In this document: positions 34,626-43,049 of the stretch, piece by piece
Layout of the letters: each line of letters opens with the position of its first letter
How positions within the stretch are numbered: position 1 is the first letter of the stretch
Origin: Halorubrum trapanicum
GTDB lineage: Archaea > Halobacteriota > Halobacteria > Halobacteriales > Haloferacaceae
Direction of reading: 5' to 3'
Length of the DNA stretch: 64,000 nt
Assembly (NCBI RefSeq): GCF_002355655.1
Contig: NZ_AP017569.1
Coordinates: forward strand, 2,170,001-2,234,000
Notes under the pieces: model-generated
What the model was told of the DNA's origin: nothing
Seen by the model: only the letters and a program-made list of their open reading frames with translations
Databases searched by the model: none
Program-made: the position numbers and the translations under genes

Positions 34626-36494
34626 GTGTGGTCGCGCGCTCGGACTCGTCTGGTCTTCGTCTCTCTCGTGGTCGTCCTCGCCGGGACCGCGGGCCTCGTC
34701 CCGTCGGCCGGTGGCGTGGCGCCCGCTTCCGAACACCGTCCGACGGGCGTCATCGGTTCCGGCGACTCTCCACAGACCGACCCGGCGCCGCTCCCCGAGT
34801 ACGGCATCGAGACGATCGCCTACTGCGACGAGGTCCGGGACACGGACGGAGACGGAAACGCCAAGTGTCTCGGCCGCGGGGACGCGTTCGACGCGGACTC
34901 GCCGTTCCACCCGTACCTCGTTCTCACGAACGTCAGCGAGAGTCACACGATACGGTGGCACGTCTCGACCCCGTCGGACCAGTACACGGTATCGTCCACC
35001 ATCGAGCCCGGCGACACCGTCGTCTCCTACAGTTCGATCGGCATCGACGGCACCGGCGAAGTGGAGGTTCGACTCACGATCGACGGCCGCGACAGGTCCT
35101 TGGACAGCCTCTACGTCGGCGACGCGCCGACGGCGACGTTCACGAACACGCCGACGACGCCGGAGCCGGGCGACACGGTCCGGTTCGACGCGTCGAACTC
35201 GTCCGGCGAGAGCGTGAACTTGGACTACGCCTGGGACCTCGACGGGGACGGCGCGACCGACGCGACCGGAGAGCGCGTGACGACCTCATTCTCGGAGGGT
35301 GGCCGTCACCGGAACGTCACGCTCAGGGTGACCGACAGGTACGGGCTCTCCGACAGCGTGTCCGAACTCGTGTACGTCAACATCCCTCCGGTCGCGAACT
35401 TCACGGCGTCGAGCGACCGCATCCAACAGGGGCGGTCGGTTCAGTTCGTCGCGTCGGGGCGCGACCCGGACGGGCGGATCGAGTCGTTCGAGTGGCGCTT
35501 CGGCTCGAACCGGACCGTCGACGCGAGCGGCCGGACGGTCGAGACGATTCCGACCGATAGCGGCCGGTTCACCGTCTCGCTCACCGCCGTCGACGAGAGG
35601 GGGGCTGACGCGACCGTCACGAGGACGTTCGCCGTGCGGGCCGACTCGGACGGTGACGGGCTCGTCGACGAGCGGGAACGGGAACTCGGAACGGATCCGA
35701 CGGCCGCGGACACGGATGGTGACGGGCTCCACGACGGCCGCGAGGTCGAGCTGGGGGCCGACCCGACGGCAGCGGATACGGACGATGACGGACTCAGCGA
35801 TGGGCGAGAGGTCGAGCTGGGAGCCGACCCGACCGTGGCGGACACGGACGGCGACGGACTCGACGACGCTCGCGAGGCCGAGATCGGGACGGATCCGGCG
35901 GCGGCGGACACGGACGGCGACGGGCTCGACGACGCACGCGAGGTCGAACTTGGAACGGACCCGACGGCGGCCGATACGGACGGCGACGGGCTCGGTGACA
36001 GACGGGAGGTCGAACTAGGTTCCGACCCGACCGCGGCGGACACGGACGGCGACGGGCTCGACGACGCGCGGGAAGTCGAACTAGGTTCCGACCCGACCGC
36101 GGCGGACACGGACGGCGACGGGCTCGATGACGCGCGCGAGGTCGAACTCGGAACCGACCCGGCGGCGGCGGATACGGACGGCGACGGGCTCGACGACGCC
36201 CGCGAAATCGAACTCGGAACGGACCCGAGGGCCGCCGACACGGACGACGACCGGATCGAAGACGGGCGCGAGGTTCGGCGAGACCTCGATCCGCTCGACG
36301 CCGACATGGACGACGACGGCGTCCTCGACGGAGAGGAACTCGAACGGGGCAGCAGTCCGCGCGATGCGGACACGGACGACGACCTGTTCGCCGACCGGAT
36401 CGACCCGTTCCCGTCGCTGGTCTGGTTCCCGCTCGGTCTGATACAGCTCCTCGCCACCGCGGCGTTGTACGTCGGTGCGATCCGATTCCGGTGA
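34626..36494 (+). CDS. Secreted, membrane-anchored PKD and calcium-repeat protein
   Basis: A 622-residue surface protein. A signal peptide (residues 1-30, LVFVSLVVVLAGTAGLVP) is followed by an N-terminal domain, two PKD-like Ig folds (around 170-255 and 255-340; DYAWDLDGDGATD is in the first), then eleven 22-residue DxDxDGxxD calcium-binding repeats and a partial twelfth, and a C-terminal membrane helix (LGLIQLLATAALYVGAI). It likely stands rigidly off the cell surface. Its C-terminus resembles that of the lipoprotein at 51591, at the other end of the island. The start is GTG at 34626. Confidence 0.85.
   Translation: MWSRARTRLVFVSLVVVLAGTAGLVPSAGGVAPASEHRPTGVIGSGDSPQTDPAPLPEYGIETIAYCDEVRDTDGDGNAKCLGRGDAFDADSPFHPYLVLTNVSESHTIRWHVSTPSDQYTVSSTIEPGDTVVSYSSIGIDGTGEVEVRLTIDGRDRSLDSLYVGDAPTATFTNTPTTPEPGDTVRFDASNSSGESVNLDYAWDLDGDGATDATGERVTTSFSEGGRHRNVTLRVTDRYGLSDSVSELVYVNIPPVANFTASSDRIQQGRSVQFVASGRDPDGRIESFEWRFGSNRTVDASGRTVETIPTDSGRFTVSLTAVDERGADATVTRTFAVRADSDGDGLVDERERELGTDPTAADTDGDGLHDGREVELGADPTAADTDDDGLSDGREVELGADPTVADTDGDGLDDAREAEIGTDPAAADTDGDGLDDAREVELGTDPTAADTDGDGLGDRREVELGSDPTAADTDGDGLDDAREVELGSDPTAADTDGDGLDDAREVELGTDPAAADTDGDGLDDAREIELGTDPRAADTDDDRIEDGREVRRDLDPLDADMDDDGVLDGEELERGSSPRDADTDDDLFADRIDPFPSLVWFPLGLIQLLATAALYVGAIRFR
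35643..36368 (+). repeat. Eleven tandem 66-bp coding repeats
   Basis: Eleven in-frame 66-base units encode the 22-residue thrombospondin type-3-like consensus DTDGDGLDDAREVELGTDPT plus two Ala. Units 6 and 7 are almost identical in DNA, which suggests recent unequal exchange; the first and the last two are more diverged. Copy number is probably variable between strains. Confidence 0.9.
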
Positions 36495-36548
36495 GGCGGG
36501 CGGAGACGAACACCGACCGCACTCCGCCCGTGAGCCCCGCGCGACGTC

Positions 36549-37256
36549 TCAGGGGAGCAAGCGACCGCGAAGGACCCAGACGCCCACCGCGATCCAGAAG
36601 CCGGACACGTGGGCCGCGGCACCGGCGAGGGCGACGATGACGTCGAGGCTCGGGGTCGCGTAGCCGTACAGTTCCGCGCCGGTGACACACGCGGCGAATC
36701 CGAGGAGCGTCGGTATCCGGTAGTCGTTGCTGAGCGGTCGGACGCGCCACCAGACTCCGAGCGACGTCACGCCGACCGCGACGATAGTGTACGTCAGCCC
36801 GATCGACACCGCCTGTCCCGTGACGGAGCGTACTCCGGAGCGATAGGCGAAGAGACCGGCACCGGAGAGAACGACGGAGAACATCGCTGCGAGATGTAGC
36901 ACGCGCGTCCGTACCTGGCCGCCACCCGGCAGCGAGCGCTGCTGGAACGCGTGGACGACTTTCCGGTAGAAGTGAGCGGCCGCCGCGCCCTCCGTGGCGT
37001 GGAAGAGTAGGTAGAGGTACGCGGCGTAGAGGTCGTAAGACCCCCTGAGTACGGCGATCGAGGTGAACCAGTAACCCGCACTGAGGAGCGTTCCGCCGAC
37101 CAACAACGCTCGCCTGCTCGTTACCTGCCGGAGCGCTCTCGCGACGCCGCCGGCGAGGAGGACGCCGAGTCCGATCACCATCAATCGGACCGGGAACACG
37201 CCGGGCTCGGGTGCCAGAAACCAGTCGAGTACGAGCCCGATCACGGTGCGTCCCAC
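36549..37256 (-). CDS. Island membrane protein with about seven helices
   Basis: I do not recognise this 235-residue protein. It has six or seven hydrophobic helices (for example FPVRLMVIGLGVLLAGGV and VIVALAGAAAHVSGFWIAVGVW) with a short basic loop after HFYRKVVHAFQQ. No catalytic or binding motif is visible. It starts inside the end of the 37241 gene (16-base overlap) and is last in the minus-strand series of the island. It may anchor the complex or sense the membrane. Confidence 0.65.
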   Translation of the reverse strand: MGRTVIGLVLDWFLAPEPGVFPVRLMVIGLGVLLAGGVARALRQVTSRRALLVGGTLLSAGYWFTSIAVLRGSYDLYAAYLYLLFHATEGAAAAHFYRKVVHAFQQRSLPGGGQVRTRVLHLAAMFSVVLSGAGLFAYRSGVRSVTGQAVSIGLTYTIVAVGVTSLGVWWRVRPLSNDYRIPTLLGFAACVTGAELYGYATPSLDVIVALAGAAAHVSGFWIAVGVWVLRGRLLP

Positions 37257-37528
37257 ACGATTTCGCGGAAGAGGTTGAAGCAGACGGCCAGCGGGAGCAA
37301 TACGGCGAGGGCCGTCCCGAACAGCCGGGTCCAGCGGAGGTACGCGCTCGACCAGCCGTACCAGACCATCGCGCCCAGAGCGAGGACGACGAGCGCACTG
37401 GCACGCGCGCTCAGCCCGACGGACCGAGAGAGCCGGTCGCTGAACACGATCCCGACGCCGACGAACAGGCAGAAGACGCCGTATCGGAGAAGGGTGGCGC
37501 TGCTCCCGTCGAACAGCGCCTCAGTCAT
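37241..37528 (-). CDS. Small island membrane protein
   Basis: A 95-residue protein with three hydrophobic segments (YGVFCLFVGVGIVF, ASALVVLALGAMVWYG and LFGTALAVLLPLAVCFNLF). It overlaps the next gene by 16 bases and starts 85 bases after the TerY-C-like gene, so it belongs to the same series. No homologue is recalled. The ATG at 37528 is the only reasonable start. Confidence 0.6.
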   Translation of the reverse strand: MTEALFDGSSATLLRYGVFCLFVGVGIVFSDRLSRSVGLSARASALVVLALGAMVWYGWSSAYLRWTRLFGTALAVLLPLAVCFNLFREIVWDAP

Positions 37529-37613
37529 GGTCGTGCGGTTCGGAACCGGCAGCGAGCGCGTTCGCCGTAGCGTCGTCGTCGGTCACCTCCGTCGCGTGTC
37601 GAGAGATGAACAT

Positions 37614-38222
37614 CTAATCCTCGCGCCGGATCGACGTCGATCCGCTGTCGGTCGTTCCAGAGTCAGTCGTTCTGGAAGTCACGCCGCTGTCGGTCGTTCC
37701 GGAGTCGGTCGCTTCGGAGTCAGTCGTTCCGGAGGTCACGCCGCTGTCGGTCGTTTCGGTGGTCGAACGGTCGTTCGAGGCCGCTTCCGTCGCCTCGATG
37801 TTCTCGATGTCGCCCTCGATGGGGTTCTCGGCGGAACACCACGGGCAGACGACTGGGTTCGTGTTCCCGTCCCAACAGGCGATGTTGTCGCAGTCCGCAC
37901 AGACGAACAGGCCGGTGTTCGAGCAGTGCGGGCACCCCTCGTATTCCGGCGGGAACTCGAACGGACCGGACACCTGTGCGGTGCCGGACGACCCGCCGCC
38001 TCCGTCGCCGCCGGCCGTCGGTATCGACGTGCTCGTGGCCGCCCACGCGTTGCCCCGCCGCTCGAATCGGATCGTAAACGGGTCTTCCGAGTACATACAC
38101 CGCGCCGAGGCGCGGACGACGCCCGAGGAGGCGTCGCCCGCGTCCGTCTGCCCGGTCCCCTCGTCGCTGATCTCCTCGACGATGTCCGCGGCCGTGTCGA
38201 TGAGTCCCATCGTGTAGCCCAT
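37614..38222 (-). CDS. TerY-C-like zinc-binding protein with Ser/Thr/Asp-rich tail
   Basis: A 202-residue protein. Residues 88-131 hold seven cysteines in a compact pattern (C97/C100, C108/C111, C116, C126/C129: GCPHC...VCADC...CPWC), resembling the TerY-C metal-binding domain seen in tellurium-resistance-linked ternary systems. The N-terminal 65 residues form a separate small domain (VVRASARCMYSEDPFTIRF). The tail from about 145 is a low-complexity TTDSG-type repeat. In TerY systems this domain accompanies a vWA protein; here the vWA gene is at 49856 in the same island. The assignment is by motif and context. Confidence 0.65.
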   Translation of the reverse strand: MGYTMGLIDTAADIVEEISDEGTGQTDAGDASSGVVRASARCMYSEDPFTIRFERRGNAWAATSTSIPTAGGDGGGGSSGTAQVSGPFEFPPEYEGCPHCSNTGLFVCADCDNIACWDGNTNPVVCPWCSAENPIEGDIENIEATEAASNDRSTTETTDSGVTSGTTDSEATDSGTTDSGVTSRTTDSGTTDSGSTSIRRED

Positions 38223-38325
38223 CTGTACAATCGCATTTAGAAGTTACTCCGCCCCGGACGTCGGGTCGGCGAGCGAGAGGCGGGTCAGCGTAGAGAATCC
38301 GAGGAGGACGAGGGATTTCGCGGCG

Positions 38326-39939
38326 TCACTCCCCGGAGTCCGTTCTGTCGCGGTAGGTCTCGCGATAGGCGCGCGAGCCGCGGATCTCGTCCAGTCGCCG
38401 GACGGTCTCCACGGAGATCCGCTCCGCTCGCTGCCGGAGCCGCTCGCGGAGTTCGTCGCTGACGGGTCCGTCGAGCCGTTCGCACGCCTCCTCGAAGGCG
38501 ACCTCGCTCAGTCGACGCATAACCGTCCTGACCTCTTCGTCGTCGACGTGAGCCGCGTCGACGTTCCGGGCCGCCCCGGGCTCGGCACCCCGTTCGTCTC
38601 CGCCGGTTACGAGCCCGCTCACCCTATCGATCAGGCGATCACTCTCGGCCTCCTCTTCGTCGGCGAGGCTGGCGTCCGGGTTGGCGGCGTCGACGAGCGT
38701 CTCGGCGGCGCGCTCTCCCACGACGGCTTCGAACGTGGCGATGGTCGTCCAGTAGTCCTCGACGAACGCACTCCACAGGTCGTGGTAGAACTCGAGTTGC
38801 GGCCGGTCGATGCCGCTCGCGTGATCCTCGTCGAAGCGGCCGCGGAAGGCGTCCAGCGACGTCTCGAACTCGTCTCTGTCCGCGGCCGCCTCGAACGCCG
38901 GGAGGAGGCGTTTGCGGTGTCGCTCGACCAACTCGCGTAGCTCCTCCTCGTATGTCGGGAGGTCTCCCCACGTCAGCGACCCGTCCGCCGCGGCCGCTCG
39001 GACGGTCTCGACGAGCTCCGAGACGTCGTACGGCTCCCCCGATTCGCCCCCGACGACGTCGAAGTGATAGGGGTCGCCCTGGTCGTCCACTCGCGAGACG
39101 AACCGCACGTTCGAGAGGGTCCCGCTGACCAGTCGCGCCATCCTGTCGACGCCATCGATCGATACTCTGAGCGGGTCAGTCCCGCGACGATACCGTTCCC
39201 AGAACTGCGCGACGAACTCGGCGTCGGCGTCGGAGATCGCGTCGGTCCGCTCCGCTGGCGGCGCGTTCGGACTCTCGCCCGGACTCCCGCTGTCGCCGGT
39301 CTCGTCGGCCTCGACGGAGTCCGCGGCCGCGTCGGCGGAAGGAGATTCCGGGGCACCGTCGTCTCCCCGCCCGCGTTCCTCCGCCGCACGGTTCGGGACC
39401 GCGTCGTCGGGGCCTCCCTCGCCGGCGCGGTCGGTCGCGTCCGCGCCCGGAGTCGATTCGCCGGGCCGGTCACGGTCCGATCCGGGCGTCCCCGCCCGGT
39501 TCCTCCCGGATTCCGCGTGCGGATCCGCTCCCGGGCTGCCGGCGGTGGCTCCCGGGCCGCCGTTGTCGGCCCGGACCGAGACGGTGACGGTCGATTCAAT
39601 GGACTGCTGTTTCTCCGTGATCTGCTGGCTCCGCTCGAACAACTCGTTGACCAGATCCTTGACCGCGACGTCGCGGAGGTTATCGAGCGGCGTCGCGTAC
39701 AGGTCGAAGAAGCACTCTCCCGACCTGACGGAGTCCCACTCGACGAGGCGACCGAAGACGAAGGTCCGGTCGTCGAGGGCGTCGAAAAAGTACCCTTCGC
39801 TCCGATACAGCGCCATGTCTGCGCCGTCGACGAGGTCGACGATCGCCTGTTCTGCGGCTTCGTTTCGTCCGAGCTTCGTCCCGGCGTGATGCCCCTGAAA
39901 GTCGTACAGTCCGTGGCGGAACTCGATGTCCTGATACAT
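38326..39939 (-). CDS. Unknown island protein paired with the GTPase
   Basis: A 537-residue protein I cannot place. Residues 1-115 form a globular domain (MYQDIEFRHGLYDFQGHHAG, ALDDRTFVFGRLVEWD), 120-235 are disordered (Pro, Gly, Asp rich) and 235-537 are mainly helical (EFVAQFWERYRRGTDPL, ELRELVERHRKRLLPAF). It starts six bases after the GTPase stop, so the two are coexpressed and probably interact. The N-terminal domain looks like the effector-binding or adaptor modules that accompany GTPases in conflict systems, but that is inference. Confidence 0.65.
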   Translation of the reverse strand: MYQDIEFRHGLYDFQGHHAGTKLGRNEAAEQAIVDLVDGADMALYRSEGYFFDALDDRTFVFGRLVEWDSVRSGECFFDLYATPLDNLRDVAVKDLVNELFERSQQITEKQQSIESTVTVSVRADNGGPGATAGSPGADPHAESGRNRAGTPGSDRDRPGESTPGADATDRAGEGGPDDAVPNRAAEERGRGDDGAPESPSADAAADSVEADETGDSGSPGESPNAPPAERTDAISDADAEFVAQFWERYRRGTDPLRVSIDGVDRMARLVSGTLSNVRFVSRVDDQGDPYHFDVVGGESGEPYDVSELVETVRAAAADGSLTWGDLPTYEEELRELVERHRKRLLPAFEAAADRDEFETSLDAFRGRFDEDHASGIDRPQLEFYHDLWSAFVEDYWTTIATFEAVVGERAAETLVDAANPDASLADEEEAESDRLIDRVSGLVTGGDERGAEPGAARNVDAAHVDDEEVRTVMRRLSEVAFEEACERLDGPVSDELRERLRQRAERISVETVRRLDEIRGSRAYRETYRDRTDSGE

Positions 39940-39945
39940 GGGTCG

Positions 39946-40920
39946 TTACGTGGTGTTTTTGAGCCAGCGGCCGACGTTTTCGAACCCCTTGAGGACGACT
40001 TTCCCCTGTGAGTGTTCGATCTCGTCACGGTTCCCCTCCGGAACGGAGACGCCGAACAGGTCCATGCTCTTGTCTCGCGCCTCGCTGACGAGTTCGAGGA
40101 CGTCGTCGCCTTTGTTCCCCGGGACCTGTCGATCGATCTCCTTGACCAGGTCGTCGTCGAAGTACCGCGTGTTGACGCTCCCCCGTCCGAGGAGACTGAT
40201 CTTGTAGTCGGTGGGGTCGTAATCCAGCATATCCGTCGCGGTGAACAGCAGCAGCCCCGTCTTGTCGTCGGCGTCGGCCAGCCGCAACAGCTCGGCGTCG
40301 ATGATGCCGTCGATGTCGTCGCGGAACATCTTCTTGTAGAGGTTATAGAGGAATATCACCCGGTCGCTCCGGAGGTAGTGGTAGAGGTACGCCCACTCCC
40401 ACTCCTCGTTTTTTATCGCCTTCGTGTCGTCGTTTATCCGCTCTCTGATGGCCCCGCGCTGCGGCTTGGTTCCGGTCGACTGGTATTTCTCACGAACCTC
40501 GTCTTCGTCGTAGTTCCCGTTTCGAAGCCGCTGTACCGCGGCCTCCTGTGCCTCTCCGGGAATGTCCATCGCCGCGACGGTGATCGTCTTCGCCATCGAC
40601 TGGTCGGCGTTGAGGTTGAACTCGACGATGTAGGTGTCGCGGCGGTTGGTCTGTTCGGGGTATCGGTAGGAGCTCCGCATGCGTTCGACCACCTCGTCTT
40701 CGAACAGTCCCCGGTCGCCGTACGTCACGCTGTAGTTCCCGACGAGGTCGTCCGTCGAGACGGCGTTGCTGATCACGTCTCGCCAAGAACTCGATCCGAC
40801 GGCGCTCGACCGTTTCGACTGTTTTATTTTGATCGCCATGGCGCCGAGGAAGGTCGACTTCCCGCCGCGTTGCCCCGCCATCAACATCACTTCGTCGGGG
40901 TTTTCGCTCACAGTCCCCAC
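39946..40920 (-). CDS. P-loop GTPase-like protein of the island
   Basis: A 324-residue NTPase. Walker A is GQRGGKST at residues 16-23, a switch II-like DIPG at 120-123 (AAMDIPGEAQ) follows, and TATD at 228-231 (LLLFTATDML) sits where the base-recognition motif (N/T)KxD is expected. These three in order point to a GTPase rather than an ABC or AAA ATPase. The GG in the P-loop is like the distant GTPases of NTP-dependent conflict systems. Its start overlaps the end of the membrane gene at 40908 by 13 bases, and the partner gene follows directly. Confidence 0.75.
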   Translation of the reverse strand: MGTVSENPDEVMLMAGQRGGKSTFLGAMAIKIKQSKRSSAVGSSSWRDVISNAVSTDDLVGNYSVTYGDRGLFEDEVVERMRSSYRYPEQTNRRDTYIVEFNLNADQSMAKTITVAAMDIPGEAQEAAVQRLRNGNYDEDEVREKYQSTGTKPQRGAIRERINDDTKAIKNEEWEWAYLYHYLRSDRVIFLYNLYKKMFRDDIDGIIDAELLRLADADDKTGLLLFTATDMLDYDPTDYKISLLGRGSVNTRYFDDDLVKEIDRQVPGNKGDDVLELVSEARDKSMDLFGVSVPEGNRDEIEHSQGKVVLKGFENVGRWLKNTT

Positions 40921-41459
40921 CCCTGTGAGCCCGCGCTACCCGACGTCGCTTTCCGGTACTCCGTGCGGAGGGCGTTCAGGAGAAGCCCGACCATGACCGT
41001 CGTGAACACGGGCGGCAATATAAATAGGAGGTCGTCGGTCTCCAGGTACGCTCGGCCCATTATCCAGACGGTGTAGGCGTACATCTCGGCGATGAGGAAC
41101 GCGACGGCTCCGAGGAAGTGGGTACTCTTTCCCGTGAAGAATCGGAAGTACGCGACGCTCCCGAACAGGACGGTCGCGCCGATCATCCCGTTGAGGAGGA
41201 TCCGAACCGGCGAGACCGCCACGGTGATGGAGACGGCGAGGAAGAAGAATATCGCCGTCGCGCGTCCCTGTGGGGTGTCAGCCTGGAGAAAGAGGACAGG
41301 CATCGTCCCGATGAGCACGTGCGCGATGGAGTAGTGTAACTCGATGAGATCGGCGGAGAAGATCGTGGGAAGCATACCGCGGTACATCGTCGTACTCACA
41401 CCGATGAGGGCGCCGAAGACGACGATGAGTCCCACGTTGATCAACTCGTCTTTGTTCAT
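40908..41459 (-). CDS. Island membrane protein, first gene of the GTPase operon
   Basis: A 183-residue protein with five to six helices (GLIVVFGALIGVSTTMY, GMIGATVLFGSVAYF, and others). The ATG at 41459 (MNKDELINVG) is preferred over a longer form. A TATA-like caattatg lies about 30 bases upstream. The motif TPQGRAT in a cytoplasmic loop and the C-terminal LRTEY match TAQGRLV and VRTEL in the membrane protein at 51020, so they are likely paralogues. It overlaps the GTPase gene by 13 bases. The function is unknown. Confidence 0.65.
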   Translation of the reverse strand: MNKDELINVGLIVVFGALIGVSTTMYRGMLPTIFSADLIELHYSIAHVLIGTMPVLFLQADTPQGRATAIFFFLAVSITVAVSPVRILLNGMIGATVLFGSVAYFRFFTGKSTHFLGAVAFLIAEMYAYTVWIMGRAYLETDDLLFILPPVFTTVMVGLLLNALRTEYRKATSGSAGSQGWGL

Positions 41460-41543
41460 ACAGTTCCGTCGTAACCTCCGAACATAATTGCTTTGCCAAG
41501 TCTCTCGGTCGGCGACTTCGAGAGACACACTCTCCACAGTGAA

Positions 41544-42779
41544 CTACCCCACCCTACCGGTCGGGCTGACGCCCTCGCGCTTGAGGGTGGGGCTTCCTGT
41601 TTCCACGACGCGCTTTGCATCCACAACCGAGGACACAGGGAGCGCAGTCTCCACAGGCGTTGATTCGGAGCGTCCCGCTCCTAACCGCTTCTTCACACCG
41701 CGAGAAAGAATATTCCACGCCGCATTCGCGTCTCTGTCGGCCTCGAACCCACACGCCGGGCAGGAGTGTTCGCGCACCCACAACGGTTTCTCGGTCGAAA
41801 CGCCGCAGGACGCACACTCTTTCGTCGTTCCGCGCGGATTCACAGCAACGAAGTGCGTTCCTTCGCGTTCGCACTTGTATTTGAGCATCCGCAGGAACGT
41901 CCCCCACGCCGCACCTGCCCGGTTCCGCGAGTTGCCCGGTAGTTCGACCAACCCCTTCGCGTCCAAGTCCTCGACGGCCACCAAGTCGTACTCCCGAGCG
42001 TAGTAGTTCGAGAGCTTGTGAAGGAAGTCGCGGCGCTTGTTCTTCAACTCGGCGTGGCGTTCTGCCACAACCCGACGCTGTTTCTCCCAATTGTCCGACC
42101 CGTGCTGTTTCCGCGAGAGGTCGCGCTGTGCGCGTTCCAAACGTTCGCGTTCGTTGGACAGGTCGAGGGATTCGACGGCGGTTCCGTCGGTGTCGTGAGC
42201 GTACTTGAGAATCCCCACGTCGATACCGACGCAGTTCTCGGGATTCTCCGGCTTCTCCGGCGGGTCGTCGGGCGTCTCGATGCCGAGAATGGCGTACCAC
42301 TTCCCGGTAGGTTCTTGCTTGACCGTGACGGTCTTAATGTCAGCGTCGTCGGGGAGGTCGCGGTGGAAGGTGAGGGGGATTTCTCCGAGTTTTGAGAGCC
42401 ACAGTCGCGTCCGACCGCCCGTGTTCTTGAGCTTGAAGCCGGATTGACTGTAGGTGAAACTGCGGTACTCGCCCGGTGCCTTCCACTTGAGCGTCCCGAC
42501 GCGGTAGCCCTTCTCTTTGCGCTCTCGTAGTGTCGAGAGGTTATCGTACAGCCGTTGTACGACCTTCTGTAGTACCTTCGAGTGAACGCTTTTCAGGTCG
42601 CTCCACCACTTCTTGAGACTCGGCAGGAGCTTCTGCTCAGAGTACGCCGAGGTGTCGTCGGTGCGGTTGAGTCGGTGGAGAAAGTGGTTGTAGACCTGTC
42701 TACAGGTATCGACAGTCCACGCTAACTGTTCTTCGAGAGCGTCGGACGGTCGGAGTCGATACCTGTAGTTGTAGTTCAC
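41544..42779 (-). CDS. tnpB: TnpB RNA-guided nuclease of the island insertion element
   Basis: A 411-residue TnpB of a different subfamily from the one at 13463. The catalytic set is intact: D187 (GIDVG), E270 (VAVEDLDAKG), zinc ribbon C322-C325 and C340-C343, D350 (DRDANAAWN). It starts with GTG overlapping the stop of an upstream 39-residue ribbon-helix-helix gene, and its last codons run into the right-end hairpin of the element, where the guide RNA should arise. No TnpA is present. Confidence 0.94.
   Translation of the reverse strand: MNYNYRYRLRPSDALEEQLAWTVDTCRQVYNHFLHRLNRTDDTSAYSEQKLLPSLKKWWSDLKSVHSKVLQKVVQRLYDNLSTLRERKEKGYRVGTLKWKAPGEYRSFTYSQSGFKLKNTGGRTRLWLSKLGEIPLTFHRDLPDDADIKTVTVKQEPTGKWYAILGIETPDDPPEKPENPENCVGIDVGILKYAHDTDGTAVESLDLSNERERLERAQRDLSRKQHGSDNWEKQRRVVAERHAELKNKRRDFLHKLSNYYAREYDLVAVEDLDAKGLVELPGNSRNRAGAAWGTFLRMLKYKCEREGTHFVAVNPRGTTKECASCGVSTEKPLWVREHSCPACGFEADRDANAAWNILSRGVKKRLGAGRSESTPVETALPVSSVVDAKRVVETGSPTLKREGVSPTGRVG
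41547..41592. repeat. Right-end hairpin of the TnpB element
   Basis: CCCCACCCT at 41547-41555 pairs with AGGGTGGGG at 41584-41592, enclosing a loop with a small GGGC/GCCC stem. This matches the subterminal palindrome expected at an IS200/IS605 right end and overlaps the last codons of tnpB. Confidence 0.85.
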
Positions 42780-42895
42780 GAGCGTTCTTCGATGAGTTCG
42801 TCAAGTTGTCCGCGAACGAACGACGAGAGGTTAAGATGGTTCTCCTCGACCCACTCGGCTTGGTCTTCGCGGATGGTGATGTTCTTCCGCCTCAC
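42776..42895 (-). CDS. 39-residue ribbon-helix-helix protein upstream of tnpB
   Basis: A short frame from GTG at 42895 to TGA at 42776 encodes VRRKNITIREDQAEWV, a helix (EENHLNLSSFVRGQLDELIEE) and RS. The beta-strand RRKNITI followed by two helices is the CopG/Arc fold. The stop overlaps the tnpB start (GTGA), so the two are translated together. It probably binds the 10-bp repeats just upstream (42897-42926) and autoregulates the element. It is below common gene-calling cut-offs. Confidence 0.75.
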   Translation of the reverse strand: MRRKNITIREDQAEWVEENHLNLSSFVRGQLDELIEERS

Positions 42896-42896
42896 T

Positions 42897-42926
42897 ACAT
42901 ACGTATTATGCGTATCTATGCGTATG
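42897..42926 (-). promoter_or_regulatory. Three 10-bp direct repeats, candidate RHH operator
   Basis: On the plus strand ACATACGTAT, TATGCGTATC and TATGCGTATG follow each other without a gap. The 10-bp period equals about one helical turn, the arrangement used by cooperative ribbon-helix-helix dimers. The repeats lie immediately before the RHH start codon and overlap the probable promoter. Confidence 0.6.
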
Positions 42927-43023
42927 GTTGTTTCGATTGCGTGGGTCTGTGGGCCGAGCGTCGAACGTGTTTGAGAACCGTGCGGTGCTGTATCCCTCCC
43001 TACTCACTCTCTTCGCTCGTTCG

Positions 43024-43049
43024 TTGAGGAAGGGGCCTTAGCGCCTCAA
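43024..43049. repeat. Left-end hairpin of the TnpB element
   Basis: TTGAGG at 43024-43029 pairs with CCTCAA at 43044-43049; the loop has a second AAGG/CCTT pairing. It sits 30 bases from the Hsp70-GrpE stop codon and is the best candidate for the element's left end. Confidence 0.6.

Noticed and set aside
35643-36368. Regular 66-bp repeats considered as a CRISPR array
   Set aside because: The repeats are contiguous without spacers and encode an uninterrupted calcium-binding protein array. No cas genes are present in the window.
40908-41537. Longer start for the membrane gene at 41537
   Set aside because: The added 26 residues are polar and run through the promoter-like AT-rich stretch; the internal ATG at 41459 gives a normal membrane-protein start.
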